NCBI GenBank assembly: GCA_013177945.1
Contig: JABLXW010000013.1
Coordinates: 62,001-126,000 of the forward strand
From: Bacillota bacterium
GTDB lineage: Bacteria; Bacillota; DSM-12270; Thermacetogeniales; Thermacetogeniaceae
DNA: 64,000 nt
Direction of reading: 5' to 3'
The notes under the pieces were generated by a model. That model ran no database searches and had not been told where the DNA came from. It saw nothing but the letters and a program-made list of their open reading frames with translations. The translations under genes and the position numbers were made by a program. This document shows, piece by piece, positions 1 through 7,438 of this stretch. Positions within the stretch are counted from its first letter, which is position 1. Every line of letters starts with the position of its first letter.

Positions 1-104
1 GGCCCACCGGCCTGGGAAGGGTGGGGGAGGATGAACTGCGAGCCAGGAGACCTGCCTGTCAGCCGGATTTCCCTTACGGGATAAGGGAAAAACTGCGGGA
101 TGAT
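1..104 (+). promoter_or_regulatory. Cobalamin riboswitch, 3' part (cut by window edge)
   Basis: Positions 42-56 read GCCAGGAGACCTGCC, the highly conserved B12 box, preceded by a GGGGGAGGATGAACTGCGA stretch typical of the core just upstream. The 5' half lies outside the window. A Rho-independent terminator and then cobT follow directly, so the element most likely shuts off cobT (vitamin B12 lower-ligand activation) when adenosylcobalamin is plentiful. Family assignment comes from the B12 box; the transcription-termination mechanism is inferred from the terminator position. Confidence 0.9.
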
Positions 105-107
105 GGC

Positions 108-141
108 AAAGTCCCCAAACGGAATGGTTGGGGACTTTTTA
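108..141 (+). terminator. Rho-independent terminator of the cobalamin riboswitch
   Basis: Stem AAAGTCCCCAA (108-118) pairs perfectly with TTGGGGACTTT (128-138) and is followed by T residues. It sits between the B12 box and the cobT ribosome binding site, the place of an expression-platform terminator. Confidence 0.88.
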
Positions 142-186
142 TGATGCTTTTTTATGATTAATTTTTTTAACATGGGAGGGTTTGCT

Positions 187-1242
187 TTGCTGCTGGAGAG
201 CACGATTGGGAAGATCGGAGAAATCTGTGACGAGGCGCGGGCGAAGGCGCGGGAGAGGCTGGATCAGCTCACAAAACCCCGGGGGAGCCTGGGGATGCTG
301 GAGGATGTGGCAGCCCAAATTGCAGGGATTACGGGGCAAAGCTTGCCCCGGCTTGAAAACAAGGCCGTCATCGTCATGGCGGGGGACCACGGGGTGGTGG
401 CAGAGGGGGTAAGCGCCTATCCTCAAGAGGTAACTCCTCAGATGGTGCGGAATTTTTTAAGGGGCGGAGCGGCCATCAACGTCCTGGCGCGGCAGGCCGG
501 CGCCAGGGTTGTTTGTGTGGATATGGGGGTGGCCGCGCCTCTTGACGAACCAGGGCTGATTAACCGTAAGATTGCCCCCGGTACGAAAAACTTTATCTCA
601 GGTCCTGCCATGACGCGGGAGGAGGCGAGGGCGGCCGTTGAGGCGGGGATTGAGATCGCAAATCAGGCCATTTCAGAAGGGGTGAATTTGCTGGCAACGG
701 GAGACATGGGGATCGGCAACACAACCCCCAGCACCGCGATTTTGGCCGCCTTTACGGGTTTCCCTGTTCCTTTGATTACCGGGAGAGGAACGGGGTTGGA
801 TCAGCCTGGGGTGCAGCGGAAGGTGGAAGTGATAGAGCAGGCTTTAAAGGTGAACAACCCCGACCCCCGCGACGGTCTGGATGTTCTGGCAAAAGTAGGG
901 GGTTTTGAAATCGGGGGGCTGGCCGGGGTGATCCTGGGGGCTGCTGCGGCCCGCGTTCCGGTTGTGATAGATGGTTTCATCTCCGGGGCGGCTGCGATGG
1001 TTGCCCGCTCCCTTGCACCCCGCGCGGTTAATTACGTGATCGCCTCACACCTTTCCGAGGAGCCGGGTCACCGGGTTATGCTGACGTGGTTGGGGATAAA
1101 ACCCATGCTGCAGATGCAGATGCGTCTGGGTGAAGGAACAGGAGCGGTGCTTGCCTTTCACCTGGTGGAGGCGGCCTTGAGAATTCTGCGGGAAATGGCC
1201 ACCTTCGGCGAGGCCGGGGTAACAGGAGAGATGGTTGTTTAA
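187..1242 (+). CDS. cobT: Nicotinate-nucleotide--dimethylbenzimidazole phosphoribosyltransferase
   Basis: Transfers phosphoribose from nicotinate mononucleotide to 5,6-dimethylbenzimidazole, giving alpha-ribazole phosphate for the lower loop of cobalamin. The N-terminal LTKPRGSLG segment, the VMAGDHGV motif and the C-terminal GEGTGA motif, whose Glu is the catalytic base in CobT (about residue 316 here, 317 in the Salmonella enzyme), are all present. I chose TTG at 187 because GGGAGG at 174-179 is ideally spaced; an in-frame ATG at 154 would place this Shine-Dalgarno inside the gene. That gives 351 residues, normal for the family. The riboswitch upstream ties expression to B12 status. No other cobalamin genes are visible downstream, so this is the end of a transcription unit or a lone gene. 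Confidence 0.93.
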   Translation: MLLESTIGKIGEICDEARAKARERLDQLTKPRGSLGMLEDVAAQIAGITGQSLPRLENKAVIVMAGDHGVVAEGVSAYPQEVTPQMVRNFLRGGAAINVLARQAGARVVCVDMGVAAPLDEPGLINRKIAPGTKNFISGPAMTREEARAAVEAGIEIANQAISEGVNLLATGDMGIGNTTPSTAILAAFTGFPVPLITGRGTGLDQPGVQRKVEVIEQALKVNNPDPRDGLDVLAKVGGFEIGGLAGVILGAAAARVPVVIDGFISGAAAMVARSLAPRAVNYVIASHLSEEPGHRVMLTWLGIKPMLQMQMRLGEGTGAVLAFHLVEAALRILREMATFGEAGVTGEMVV

Positions 1243-1310
1243 GGGGGGGCCTTGAGAAAAATTTTCATTTAGTTGTGGCGGTCTGGAGGGGTGTGTTAGA
1301 ATTTAAAAGA

Positions 1311-1388
1311 CAAAGTCAGGCTGGATTTAGCTTATCCAGCCGGGCTCTTCAGGAGCAGCGGGTTTTCGGAGAACCCCGTGGGACTTCA
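1311..1388 (+). promoter_or_regulatory. Structured leader, candidate NiCo-type (Ni/Co) riboswitch
   Basis: Upstream of the cation efflux gene there are three consecutive hairpins: GGCTGGAT/ATCCAGCC (1319-1341), GCTC/GAGC (1344-1356) and GGGTT/AACCC (about 1360-1376). They are flanked by a closing helix AAGTC (1313-1317) with GACTT (1382-1386), making a four-way junction with GGAGCAGCGGG-like purine-rich linkers. The 3' strand of the closing helix is also the 5' strand of the following terminator, so the two structures are mutually exclusive. A four-stem junction in front of a CDF transporter is the arrangement of the NiCo (czcD) riboswitch. I cannot confirm the family's conserved linker bases from memory. 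Confidence 0.5.
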
Positions 1389-1422
1389 TCAAGAAAAAAG
1401 GAACTTGGTGAAGTCCCTTTTT
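1380..1422 (+). terminator. Rho-independent terminator before the CDF transporter
   Basis: GGGACTTCATCAAG (1380-1393) pairs with CTTGGTGAAGTCCC (1404-1417) with one G-T wobble, followed by TTTTTA. Part of the 5' arm (1382-1386) can instead pair with AAGTC at 1313-1317, so this works as a conditional terminator; it could also simply end cobT transcription. Confidence 0.85.
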
Positions 1423-1465
1423 ATATGAGAAAGATGGCCAAAAGTTTGGAAAGGTGGTCTTGATT

Positions 1466-2422
1466 GTGAATGTATATGAAAAGGTAAGGGTGGCAAGGCT
1501 CTCGGTTTTTTCCAATACCCTGCTCGTTCTTTTTAAGCTGGTAGTAGGATTGATGATTAATTCTGTAAGTGTGCTTTCAGAGGCAATTCATTCCGGGCTG
1601 GATCTCCTTGCCGCCCTCTTCGCCCTCTTTGCCGTGCGTCAGAGCGGGAAGCCGCCTGACGAAGAGCACCAGTTCGGGCACGGCAAGTTTGAAAATGTGG
1701 CGGGAGTTCTGGAGGCGGTTCTGATCTTTCTCGCGGCGGTTTGGATTATCCGGGAGGCAGTTCAGAAGCTTTTCTCAGGGGCGCATGTGGCCGCTCCCCT
1801 CTGGGGTTTGATCGTGATGGGGGTGTCGGGGGGCGTCAATCTCATAGTTTCCTCGGTGCTTATGAAAACCGCACACGCCACGGACTCCGTTGCTTTAGAG
1901 GCAGATGCCTGGCACCTCAGAACAGATGTTTATACCTCTCTGGGAGTGGCTGCAGGGTTATTTCTCCTGTGGCTCACCGGGTTTCAAATATTTGACCCCC
2001 TGATTGCGATCGGTATTGCCCTGTTAATTGTTAAGGCATCCTTCGATTTAATTGCGAAAGCCCTTCTCCCTCTTCTGGATACCAAGCTGCCGCCCGAGGA
2101 AGAGAGAATTATTAAAGAAATCATCAGTCGGTACGGGCGGAGCTACGTGAGTTTTCATAAACTGCGAAGCCGGAAGGCGGGTTCAGAGCGCCATATTGAC
2201 CTTCATCTTGTGGTCCCTCAAAACAGGAGTGTTGCTACAAGCCACGAACTGTGTGATGAAATTGAAAAGGCTATTCGTGAAAGGTTTGCGGATGTTCATG
2301 TTTTAATTCACGTTGAGCCCTGCCGGAGAGGGGACGTCTGTTTAACCTGTCCGGAACGCTGTGAATTGTTTCCGTGTCCGGGCGGCGGTTCTGAAAGGAA
2401 TTTGCCAAAAGAGGGAGAATAA
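1466..2422 (+). CDS. Cation diffusion facilitator (CDF) family metal transporter
   Basis: Membrane antiporter that exports divalent metals in exchange for protons. Six transmembrane segments are readable, with the two paired metal-site motifs HxxxD (in EAIHSGLDL and DAWHLRTDVY), an intervening EEHQFGHGKFEN loop, and a cytoplasmic C-terminal domain with HIDLHLVVP. The tail is unusual: a Cys-rich end (CRRGDVCLTCPERCELFPC) that could bind metal. The start is uncertain; GTG at 1466 has GGAAAGGTGG upstream, but GTG 1454 and TTG 1460 are also in frame. The leader upstream (possible NiCo riboswitch plus terminator) suggests induction by a metal, probably Ni or Co, but the sequence does not show the substrate directly. 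Confidence 0.88.
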   Translation: MNVYEKVRVARLSVFSNTLLVLFKLVVGLMINSVSVLSEAIHSGLDLLAALFALFAVRQSGKPPDEEHQFGHGKFENVAGVLEAVLIFLAAVWIIREAVQKLFSGAHVAAPLWGLIVMGVSGGVNLIVSSVLMKTAHATDSVALEADAWHLRTDVYTSLGVAAGLFLLWLTGFQIFDPLIAIGIALLIVKASFDLIAKALLPLLDTKLPPEEERIIKEIISRYGRSYVSFHKLRSRKAGSERHIDLHLVVPQNRSVATSHELCDEIEKAIRERFADVHVLIHVEPCRRGDVCLTCPERCELFPCPGGGSERNLPKEGE

Positions 2423-2471
2423 TTTCGGGTAAAGCTTTGCTTTGAAGCGGCAGCCTCTGGAGGGTGATGAG

Positions 2472-2732
2472 ATGCAGCGTTATACGATTGGGGTCCTTTT
2501 GTTTGCCCTGCTGATCTCGATTTTTGCGGTGCAGAACGCAGGCCCCGTCAGGATTAAGCTTTTTTTCTGGACGGTTCCCGAGATCCCCCTTGTCCTGGTG
2601 ATTTTAGGAACGACCTTATGCGGGCTCGTTGTCGGGATTTTGCTCGCCCGTTTTGCCCGGAAAAGGGAAGCCCCTCCACGCGCCTCCTTTTCCAAAACCA
2701 GGGAAAGAACGAGAGATGAGGATGTTTCTTGA
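2472..2732 (+). CDS. LapA-family (DUF1049) small membrane protein
   Basis: An 86-residue protein with two hydrophobic segments (about residues 4-22 and 38-60) around an AVQNAGPVRIKLFFW motif, the signature of lipopolysaccharide-assembly-protein-A domain proteins, followed by a basic/charged cytoplasmic tail. In Gram-positives its function is unknown. ATG at 2472 is preceded by GGAGGGTGATGAG and is preferred over the in-frame upstream TTG at 2442. The stop codon overlaps the -35 element proposed for relA. Confidence 0.8.
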   Translation: MQRYTIGVLLFALLISIFAVQNAGPVRIKLFFWTVPEIPLVLVILGTTLCGLVVGILLARFARKREAPPRASFSKTRERTRDEDVS

Positions 2733-2758
2733 CAAAGTAGTTAGAAAAAACATACGAT
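2729..2758 (+). promoter_or_regulatory. Putative sigma-A promoter for relA
   Basis: TTGACA at 2729-2734 and TACGAT at 2753-2758 with an 18-bp spacer, about 48 bp before the relA start. The -35 hexamer is perfect and the -10 matches 4 of 6. Confidence 0.5.
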
Positions 2759-2805
2759 AATCAAAAAAAGCGCTGATTTAGCAAGATTCGGGGGGTGGCA
2801 AAGGG

Positions 2806-4983
2806 ATGAGCCTGCAGCGGCTCCTGGCAAAAATTGAGGGCTACTATCCTAAATTTGACGCGAGGTTGGTCGAGAATGCCTATTTTTTTGCCCAGGGCGC
2901 CCATGCCGGTCAATTTCGCAACTCCGGAGAGGCTTTTATCCATCACCCCCTGGAGGTTGCCTGTATTCTGGCCGAACTCGAGCTTGATTTGACAACGATT
3001 GTTGCCGGCCTTCTTCACGATGTTGTGGAGGACACCCGCGTTACCCTGGAAGAAATCGAGGCCCAGTTCGGCCCGGAAGTCAGTTTTCTTGTTGCGGGTG
3101 TCACGAAGCTGGGAAAAATCGAATACAAGTCCAAGGAAGAGACTCATGCGGAAAACCTGCGCCGGATGTTCCTGGCGATGGCGCGGGACATCCGGGTGAT
3201 TTTGATCAAACTCGCAGACCGCCTTCACAATATGCGCACTTTAAACCATCACCCCGTTCCAAAGCAGCGTGAAATTGCCCAGGAAACGCTGGAAATTTTC
3301 GCACCTCTCGCCCACCGCCTGGGGATCTACAAGATCAAGTGGGAGATTGAGGACCTCGCCTTTCGGTATCTGGAGCCCGAAAAGTATTACGATCTGGTAG
3401 AACGGATCAAGAAAAAACGCCGGGAGCGGGAGGATTATATTAATCTTGTCATTGCAAAGCTCCGGGAACAGCTGGAGGAGGCGGGGATTACGGCGGAAAT
3501 TTCGGGAAGGCCGAAGAACTTTTACAGCATTTACCGGAAGATGGTTGATCAGGGGAAGGACCTGGCAGAAATTTACGACTTAATTGCGGTAAGGGTTATT
3601 GTGAATACGGTCAGGGACTGCTATGCCACCCTGGGAATTGTTCATACGATGTGGAAGCCAATTCCGGGGCGGTTTAAGGATTATATTGCGATGCCCAAGC
3701 AGAATATGTACCAGTCTCTCCATACCACGCTGGTGGGGCCCCTGGGTGAACCTTTTGAGCTTCAGATCAGGACCTGGGAAATGCACCGCACTGCCGAATA
3801 CGGGATCGCAGCCCACTGGCGTTATAAGGAGGGAGGACGCCCCTCAGACCCCCAATTTGAAGAGAAATTATCCTGGCTCCGGCAGATTCTGGAATGGCAG
3901 CACGACTTGAGAGATGCCAGAGAGTTTATGGAATCCCTTAAAATAGATTTATTTTCAGATGTTGTTTTTGTTTTTACCCCGAAGGGAGATGTCATCGAGC
4001 TTCCGGCAGGTTCGGTCCCGATTGATTTTGCCTACCGGATCCACACCGAGGTCGGTCACCACTGCATCGGAGCCAAAGTAAACGGGAGGATCGTGCCCCT
4101 TGATTATAAATTAGCCAACGGAGATATTGTAGAAATCCTTACCTCAAAACAAAGCAGCGGTCCGAGCCGGGACTGGCTCTCGATTGTTAAAACTTCCCAT
4201 GCAAAAAATCGGATTCGCCAGTGGTTTAAAAAAGAAAAAAGGGAGGAAAACATCTTAAAGGGGCGGGAGCTTCTCGAGAAAGAGGTCAGAAGGATCGGCG
4301 CCGAGCCTTCGGATTTCTTCAAGCTCGAAGTAATGGAAGATCTCGCCCGGCGCTTTGGTTTCCAGAGCGAAGACGACCTGTATGCCGGAATCGGTGACGG
4401 AGCGGTTACCGCCTCCCAGGTTGTGGGGAAAGTCCGGGATGAACTCCGCAAAAAGGAAGAGGCGCAGCCCGTTCTTTCGATTTCCGAACCGCAGCTTTTG
4501 GCTAAAATTCCCGACCGTCCGAGACCGGTGACGACGGGAATCAAAGTAAAGGGAGAAAGAAATCTTGCCGTCCGCCTTGCCCATTGCTGCAACCCCTTGC
4601 CCGGCGATCAGATTATCGGTTATATTACTCGGGGGAGGGGCGTCTCCGTTCACCGGGTAGACTGCCCGAATATTGCTTATTATTACAGTGATGAAACGGA
4701 GCGGCTGATTGAGGTGAACTGGGATGAGGAAGCTCCGGCAACCTACCAGGTCGAGATTGAGGTCAAGGCCTTTGACCGGCCGCGCCTGACCACGGACATC
4801 ATGAATACCATCGCAGATACAAAAACCATCATTAATGCGGTTAATGCCCGCGCGAAGAAGAATAAAATGGCTCTGGTTACCTTAAAGATCGAGATCCGGG
4901 ACCTCGACCACCTCTACACCATTATGCAGAAGGTAAGCCGCGTGAGCGACGTCCTCGAGGTTCACCGGGTTGTGCCTTCGTGA
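2806..4983 (+). CDS. relA: Bifunctional (p)ppGpp synthetase/hydrolase (RelA/SpoT, Rel)
   Basis: Makes and degrades the stringent-response alarmone (p)ppGpp. Domain order is complete over 725 residues: HD hydrolase (about 25-180) with His33, the HHP motif and the HDVVED core at 71-76; RelA_SpoT synthetase (about 235-350) with GRPKNFYSIYRKM and RFKDYIAMPK; TGS (about 390-450, VFTPKGDVIELP); a zinc-finger-like region (about 590-610, AHCCNPLPGD); and a C-terminal ACT domain (about 655-725). The intact HD box and the RFKD form of the synthetase motif fit a bifunctional enzyme, as expected for the single Rel of Firmicutes. ATG 2806 follows GGGGGTGG. It is followed closely by dtd. Confidence 0.95.
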   Translation: MSLQRLLAKIEGYYPKFDARLVENAYFFAQGAHAGQFRNSGEAFIHHPLEVACILAELELDLTTIVAGLLHDVVEDTRVTLEEIEAQFGPEVSFLVAGVTKLGKIEYKSKEETHAENLRRMFLAMARDIRVILIKLADRLHNMRTLNHHPVPKQREIAQETLEIFAPLAHRLGIYKIKWEIEDLAFRYLEPEKYYDLVERIKKKRREREDYINLVIAKLREQLEEAGITAEISGRPKNFYSIYRKMVDQGKDLAEIYDLIAVRVIVNTVRDCYATLGIVHTMWKPIPGRFKDYIAMPKQNMYQSLHTTLVGPLGEPFELQIRTWEMHRTAEYGIAAHWRYKEGGRPSDPQFEEKLSWLRQILEWQHDLRDAREFMESLKIDLFSDVVFVFTPKGDVIELPAGSVPIDFAYRIHTEVGHHCIGAKVNGRIVPLDYKLANGDIVEILTSKQSSGPSRDWLSIVKTSHAKNRIRQWFKKEKREENILKGRELLEKEVRRIGAEPSDFFKLEVMEDLARRFGFQSEDDLYAGIGDGAVTASQVVGKVRDELRKKEEAQPVLSISEPQLLAKIPDRPRPVTTGIKVKGERNLAVRLAHCCNPLPGDQIIGYITRGRGVSVHRVDCPNIAYYYSDETERLIEVNWDEEAPATYQVEIEVKAFDRPRLTTDIMNTIADTKTIINAVNARAKKNKMALVTLKIEIRDLDHLYTIMQKVSRVSDVLEVHRVVPS

Positions 4984-4995
4984 GGGTGGATTTCT

Positions 4996-5445
4996 GTGCG
5001 TGCCGTTGTCCAGAGGGTGAGTCGGGCCTGGGTAAAGGCGGGGGGAAAGGAAATCGGTTCAATTGGGCGCGGTCTTGTTGTTCTGGTCGGGGTCGCGGGG
5101 GATGACGCGGTTGAGGACGCCCATTATTTGGCGGAAAAAGTCTTGAATTTAAGGATTTTTCCTGACCAGGCAGGAAAGTTTAACTATTCGGTGAGGGACC
5201 TGCCGGGGGAAATTCTGGTTGTTTCCCAGTTTACTTTATTTGGGGATTGCCGCAAGGGAAGGCGCCCCAGCTTTGCGGAGGCGGCGCCGCCTCCGGTTGC
5301 CCTTCCGTTGTATGAAGAATTTTTAGATGCACTCTCCAGAAGCGAGATCCGGATCGTTACGGGAGAGTTTCGGTCTGCGATGGAGGTTGGAATCGTCAAC
5401 GATGGTCCTGTAACCATTCTCCTTGATAGCAAAAAGAAATTTTAG
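4996..5445 (+). CDS. dtd: D-aminoacyl-tRNA deacylase
   Basis: Removes D-amino acids (and misloaded glycine) from tRNAs. The 149-residue length is standard. Visible signatures are MRAVVQRVSRAWV at the N-terminus, SQFTLFGDCRKGRRPSF in the middle (the SQFTL active-site motif) and NDGPVTILLDS near the C-terminus (the cross-subunit Gly-Pro motif). The start is GTG, 12 bp after the relA stop. The relA-dtd-metallohydrolase-hisS-aspS order is common in Clostridia. Confidence 0.95.
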   Translation: MRAVVQRVSRAWVKAGGKEIGSIGRGLVVLVGVAGDDAVEDAHYLAEKVLNLRIFPDQAGKFNYSVRDLPGEILVVSQFTLFGDCRKGRRPSFAEAAPPPVALPLYEEFLDALSRSEIRIVTGEFRSAMEVGIVNDGPVTILLDSKKKF

Positions 5446-5456
5446 GAGGTTGCAAA

Positions 5457-6077
5457 ATGGTTGTCAAATGCCTCGCGGTTGGCCCCATGCAGGCCAACTG
5501 TTATCTTGTCTGGTGCGAGGAGACAAAAGAAGCCCTGGTGATCGATCCCGGGGGAGAGGGAGAAAGGATTTTGGCAGAAATTAAGAGGGAGCAGCTTCAG
5601 GTTCGGTACATTGTAAATACGCACGGGCATGTGGATCACATCGCGGCCAACCGTGAGGTTAAAGAGGGAACGGGAGCCAGGATCCTCATCCATTCCGAGG
5701 ATGCCCCTCTCCTCACCAGCCCCAATTTAAATCTTTCAATCTATGTAGGGATTCCGGTTCAGGGCCCCCGCGCTGACATGTTGCTCTGCGAAGGCGAGGA
5801 AATCACCGTAGGAAAACAGGTGAGGTTGAGTGTGCTCCATACCCCCGGCCATACCCGGGGAGGAATTTGTTTGAGCGCCGGTGACGCCATTTTCACCGGG
5901 GATACTTTGTTTGCAGGATCGATCGGGAGAACCGATTTTCCCGGCGGTTCTTACCAGGAGCTTCTGAATTCCATTAAAAGCAAGATTCTTCCAAATCACG
6001 ACGATGTTGTAATCTACCCGGGGCATGGCCCCACTTCAACGGTAGGTTACGAGCGAAAGCATAATCCCTTTCTTTGA
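5457..6077 (+). CDS. MBL-fold metallo-hydrolase (glyoxalase II-like)
   Basis: A 206-residue metallo-beta-lactamase-fold hydrolase. The zinc-binding THGHVDHI motif (about residue 59), the TPGHTRGG histidine (about residue 130), the GDTLF aspartate and the C-terminal PGHGPTST histidine are all present, so the di-zinc site looks complete. It resembles hydroxyacylglutathione hydrolase-like proteins of unknown physiological substrate. AGGAGG at 5443-5448 precedes the ATG. It lies between dtd and hisS. Confidence 0.85.
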   Translation: MVVKCLAVGPMQANCYLVWCEETKEALVIDPGGEGERILAEIKREQLQVRYIVNTHGHVDHIAANREVKEGTGARILIHSEDAPLLTSPNLNLSIYVGIPVQGPRADMLLCEGEEITVGKQVRLSVLHTPGHTRGGICLSAGDAIFTGDTLFAGSIGRTDFPGGSYQELLNSIKSKILPNHDDVVIYPGHGPTSTVGYERKHNPFL

Positions 6078-6133
6078 TTAAACTTGTTGCAAGATGTGGC
6101 GGAAAGGCTTTGATCGCAAAGGAGTGGACTTGC

Positions 6134-7438
6134 ATGGTAAGAGCACCCCGGGGGACAAAGGATCTGCTGCCGGGTGAGATTGAAAAGTGGCAGTACCTCG
6201 AAAAACTGGCCCGGGAACTCTGCAAAATCTACGGTTATCAGGAAATCAGAACCCCCATTTTCGAACACACCGAGCTGTTCCTGCGCGGAATTGGGGAAGA
6301 AACAGATATCGTTCAAAAGGAGATGTATACCTTTACCGACCGGGGGGGGAGAAGCATCACGCTCCGTCCTGAAGGAACGGCTCCGGTGGTGCGGGCTTAT
6401 CTCGAGCATCGCCTTGATGCCCAACCCCAGCCTGTCAAGCTTTACTACCTGGGCCCCATGTTTCGCTACGACCGGCCTCAGGCCGGACGCTTCCGGCAGT
6501 TTCACCAGTTCGGTTTTGAGGTTTTTGGAAGCCACGATCCTGCTGTGGATGCCGAAGTAATTTCGCTTGCATGGGATTTTTTGAGCAGGCTCGGGTTGAG
6601 CGGGCTCCAGGTGGAGCTGAACAGCGTTGGCTGCCCTGCCTGCAGGCCTTCCTTTGCGGAGTCTCTGCGAACATTTTTTGGCATGCACCGGGACTCCCTT
6701 TGCTCTTTTTGCCAGGCGCGCTTGGAGCGCAACCCCCTGCGCCTGCTTGACTGCAAAATTCCCGGGTGCCGGGAGGTAGGCAGGGACGCCCCTTTGCTTC
6801 TTGATTATTTGTGCGATGATTGCTGTGCTCATTTTTCAAAGTTGCAGGACCTGCTCGGCGTCCTGAACATTCCTTTCCAGGTAAATGCCAGGCTGGTGCG
6901 GGGGCTTGACTACTATACCCGGACGGTGTTTGAAGTTTCCCTGGAGGCGCTCGGTGCTCAGAGTTCCCTTGCCGGAGGGGGGCGCTACAACAATCTTGTG
7001 GAGGCCTGCGGGGGGGAGCCGACACCTGGAATTGGCGTGGCGCTTGGGCTGGAACGCGTGCTGCTTGCCCTTGAAAAGCTGGGGGTCGGACTGCCTCTCG
7101 AAGCGCCGGAGCTTGTTTTTGTTGCGGCGGTTGGGGAAACGAATTTTCAGCAGCTAAACCGGGAGGCGCTTCGCCTTGTTGCCGAGTTGAGGCGCGCCGG
7201 GTATGCTGCGGATAAGGATTATCTGGGGCGGAGTTTGAAGGCGCAGATGAAGTTCGCAGGGAAAATAGGTGCGCGCTATGTAATCATAATGGGCGAAAAG
7301 GAGCTGCGCGAGGGGAACTTCATCCTGAGAGACATGAAGGAGGGAACTCAGTTTCTCCTGCGGCGGGAAGGGATTTTTGAATTTTTAGAGGATCTCAGAA
7401 ACGGGGAGGAAGGCAAGTGGAAGGCCTCGGAGAATTAA
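6134..7438 (+). CDS. hisS: Histidine--tRNA ligase
   Basis: Class II aminoacyl-tRNA synthetase of 434 residues. The N-terminal RAPRGTKDLLPGE, motif 2 (around YYLGPMFRYDRPQAGRFRQFHQ), the histidine-specific LVRGLDYYTRTVFEV, motif 3 (GIGVALGLERVL) and a C-terminal anticodon-binding domain (about 330-425) are visible. The open frame extends 20 codons further upstream to 6074, but AAAGGAGTGG at 6117-6126 and the family's usual N-terminus point to ATG 6134. The 3' end overlaps aspS by 22 bp, indicating translational coupling. Confidence 0.96.
   Translation: MVRAPRGTKDLLPGEIEKWQYLEKLARELCKIYGYQEIRTPIFEHTELFLRGIGEETDIVQKEMYTFTDRGGRSITLRPEGTAPVVRAYLEHRLDAQPQPVKLYYLGPMFRYDRPQAGRFRQFHQFGFEVFGSHDPAVDAEVISLAWDFLSRLGLSGLQVELNSVGCPACRPSFAESLRTFFGMHRDSLCSFCQARLERNPLRLLDCKIPGCREVGRDAPLLLDYLCDDCCAHFSKLQDLLGVLNIPFQVNARLVRGLDYYTRTVFEVSLEALGAQSSLAGGGRYNNLVEACGGEPTPGIGVALGLERVLLALEKLGVGLPLEAPELVFVAAVGETNFQQLNREALRLVAELRRAGYAADKDYLGRSLKAQMKFAGKIGARYVIIMGEKELREGNFILRDMKEGTQFLLRREGIFEFLEDLRNGEEGKWKASEN

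Noticed and set aside
6074-6133. Longer hisS start 20 codons upstream
   Set aside because: AAAGGAGTGG and the family N-terminus place the start at 6134; the additional residues have no homology pattern.
6435-7025. Long minus-strand frames across hisS (also 6047-6832)
   Set aside because: Low-complexity, Pro/Arg/Gln-rich shadows of a GC-rich gene on the opposite strand.
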